Positions 62,719-64,000 of a DNA stretch of 64,000 nucleotides are shown piece after piece (position 1 is the first letter of the stretch; each line of letters begins with the position of its first letter). The stretch is from Acidobacteriaceae bacterium (GTDB taxonomy: Bacteria > Acidobacteriota > Terriglobia > Terriglobales > Acidobacteriaceae): assembly GCA_003134855.1 (NCBI GenBank), contig PLCS01000001.1, positions 62,001 to 126,000 of the forward strand, in the 5' to 3' direction. Under the pieces are notes generated by a model that saw nothing but the letters and a program-made list of their open reading frames with translations, was not told where the DNA came from and did no database searches. Made by a program: the position numbers and the translations under genes.

Positions 62719-63240
62719 GTGAGTATGCGCCCAGCCGACACAACACCAGCGATTACGTATCATGTTGATTCCATTAATCATACCGAACAACAGAGCACTT
62801 GTAAAGTGCCCTCCTCACTCCACTCCGTTGCAGCCGCGATAAACATCTCATATGCCATGCACAATCGGACTAATGGTTCAACCGTGAGTCTGATCAACGG
62901 CAGCATGGCGGGCAAGAACCTCTTTGCAGTCTCGATATATCCGGCTCGTAAGATCGAGTTCTGGGAACGGCCAAGTTGGCAGGAATTGTTCGAGTTCGCC
63001 AAAGCGAACATGGACCTTCTGCTGAAACCAGACCACGCACTCGGCACTTGGTTCAATGATTGGGAATGTGTCCACGTTGTTGACGTGGTTGTATGCATCT
63101 CTGATCGCGATGCCGCGTTGGGCCTCGGTCTCCGCGCCGAAAAAGAGGCAGTATTCGATATTGAAGCCCGCCGTGAAATTCCGATTCCACTTCCGCACCA
63201 GAGATTCAATACAAACCAGCATGCAGGAGGTGCGCAATGA
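62719..63240 (+). CDS. Hypothetical protein, first gene of right-end operon
   Basis: The 173-residue product is started at GTG 62719, 6 nt after AGGAA; ATG 62725 is an alternative. I do not recognise it. It has no membrane helix or signal peptide. The middle (about 40-140) looks alpha/beta: HSVAAAINISYAMHN, LFAVSIYPARKIEFWERPSWQELFEFAKAN and a segment CVHVVDVVVCISDRDAALGLGL. Its end overlaps the next start in ATGA, so the two are translated together. It may work with the degenerate receiver protein. Confidence 0.55.
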   Translation: MSMRPADTTPAITYHVDSINHTEQQSTCKVPSSLHSVAAAINISYAMHNRTNGSTVSLINGSMAGKNLFAVSIYPARKIEFWERPSWQELFEFAKANMDLLLKPDHALGTWFNDWECVHVVDVVVCISDRDAALGLGLRAEKEAVFDIEARREIPIPLPHQRFNTNQHAGGAQ

Positions 63241-63965
63241 AGATACTCGTCGTCGATTCATTGCCCGTTGCCTGCTCTACCCTTGCTCGCGGCCTAAAAG
63301 AAACGCTCGGACGCGAAGCGCTTTGTGCGGCATCAACAACCGAAGCACTGCGCCGCTTGCACATTGAAAAGGACGCAATCGGGGTCATCATCCTCTCTTT
63401 GGAATTAGGCCCCGATGCAGGCCTGTCATTCATTCGAACAGTCAAAGAACAATGCACGGCTGCGGCAACTCGTGTTCCCAGATTTTTAATCCTAACTCCC
63501 GGACCGCTGACGGCGGGCTACGAGAACAGGTTTCGAATCACCGGCGCTGAATGCTTGTTACTTGGATTTGAGCAGCAGGTTCACGCAACGGTGCGCCGGA
63601 TGGTGTTTGAGGCGGCGTGCGAGAAGGGAAAGCCAACCATTATTGTGGACCGTTCGGGGCCAATCATCAAGTTCTATCTCCTTGGGCCGGGCGACAGGGA
63701 ATTGATCGGATACGGTCCCCGCCTTGTCCCGATGATGAATTACTACGCCATCAATTTCGGCACGGAACTCTCAACCTCAATACTGGCCGAAGCCGCAGAC
63801 ATCACGGACAGCTCGGTAAAGGTGTACATAAAGCGGCTTCGGGAGGGATTTGACGAGGCCAGAATCAAGGTTGGTGTAGAGATTCCTGGACGGAGCGTCT
63901 TCTGCACAAGGCGAAAAGATGGGGCGTTTGTTCATGTACTAAGAGCCAGGGTCGTTTTCTGCTAA
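63237..63965 (+). CDS. Degenerate receiver-domain regulator
   Basis: The 242-residue protein opens like a response-regulator receiver (MKILVVDSLPVACSTLARGL, with an Asp at position 7), but the expected phospho-acceptor position at the end of strand 3 reads VIILSLELGPDAG, without a clear Asp there. The strand-4 motif is RFLILTPG. A C-terminal part (about 160-242) could be a winged-helix or helix-turn-helix (LAEAADITDSSVKVYIKRLREGF). It would be a pseudo-receiver regulator controlled by binding rather than phosphorylation. It overlaps the preceding gene by 4 nt. Confidence 0.6.
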   Translation: MKILVVDSLPVACSTLARGLKETLGREALCAASTTEALRRLHIEKDAIGVIILSLELGPDAGLSFIRTVKEQCTAAATRVPRFLILTPGPLTAGYENRFRITGAECLLLGFEQQVHATVRRMVFEAACEKGKPTIIVDRSGPIIKFYLLGPGDRELIGYGPRLVPMMNYYAINFGTELSTSILAEAADITDSSVKVYIKRLREGFDEARIKVGVEIPGRSVFCTRRKDGAFVHVLRARVVFC

Positions 63966-63996
63966 AAAAAAGGCCATGCAGTGCATGGTCCTTGGC
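63965..63996 (+). terminator. Possible terminator hairpin after the right-end operon
   Basis: Just past the stop codon an A-run is followed by CCATGC-AGT-GCATGG with flanking AAGG and CCTT pairs, at about 63970-63993. There is no T-run before the window ends. Modest support. Confidence 0.35.
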
Positions 63997-64000
63997 GGAA

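Noticed and set aside
62476..62790. Leftward 104-codon frame across the hairpin-rich region
   Set aside because: It crosses perfect inverted repeats and overlaps the start of the rightward gene; likely fortuitous.

Overview
The window looks like a chromosomal segment of a GC-rich, Gram-negative soil bacterium, most likely an Acidobacteriota member of the Terriglobia/Acidobacteriaceae type. This is inferred from gene content (rimP/nusA, duplicated stress cupins, GH27 galactosidase, GT2 and GT-C envelope enzymes, many small toxin-antitoxin pairs) and from the style of its intergenic hairpin repeats. No rRNA or intact tRNA gene is present and the taxonomic call was not tested by any search.

Bases 1-32265 are mostly core chromosome. 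They hold the 5' part of nusA and rimP (minus strand); a CSS/EAL c-di-GMP phosphodiesterase; an AbrB-PIN and a second VapBC-like toxin-antitoxin pair; a cellulose-synthase-like GT2; a small stress cluster (YqjD-like, CsbD, haloperoxidase-like hydrolase, a 23-residue membrane peptide); hemB; prfA-prmC; a zinc alcohol dehydrogenase; GH27 alpha-galactosidase; fabG; leuA; a tandem-domain ThyX-like protein; coaD; an aminotransferase; and manC. Several intergenic gaps carry dispersed imperfect palindromes of at least three families.

Bases 32266-64000 are accessory. Four diverged copies of a 320-430 bp unit (32346-32773, 36436-36779, 56120-56540, 61645-61961) all contain the anticodon arm of tRNA-Pro(CGG). 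Two of them contain an identical 49-nt 3' half of that tRNA including the encoded CCA. Each also carries a pair of TGTAGAY repeats spaced 12 bp. I read these as attachment sites of integrase-type elements stacked at one tRNA gene. They divide the region into three cargo blocks: (I) a single 1049-residue Ig-like/VWA protein; (II) a nitric-oxide resistance island; (III) an operon of a nucleotidyltransferase-RAM protein, a haem-oxygenase-fold di-iron protein and an amino-acid ABC importer.

Block II contains a polyferredoxin membrane protein, hemerythrin, radical SAM protein, Crp/Fnr regulator, RIC/YtfE di-iron repair protein, NnrS, L-lactate dehydrogenase, two cupins, quinol-dependent NO reductase, ClcA with a MarR regulator, AlkA-type glycosylase, a flavin reductase, two DUF488 proteins and cytochrome bd oxidase. 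Four copies of a GTGAY-N4-GTYNY box lie upstream of its genes. In three of them the box is exactly the same distance from a TACTNT -10 element, which suggests one Crp/Fnr-controlled regulon joining NO sensing, NO reduction, Fe-S repair, fermentation and NO-tolerant respiration. The right end (62719-63965) holds a two-gene operon with a degenerate receiver domain behind a hairpin-rich gap.
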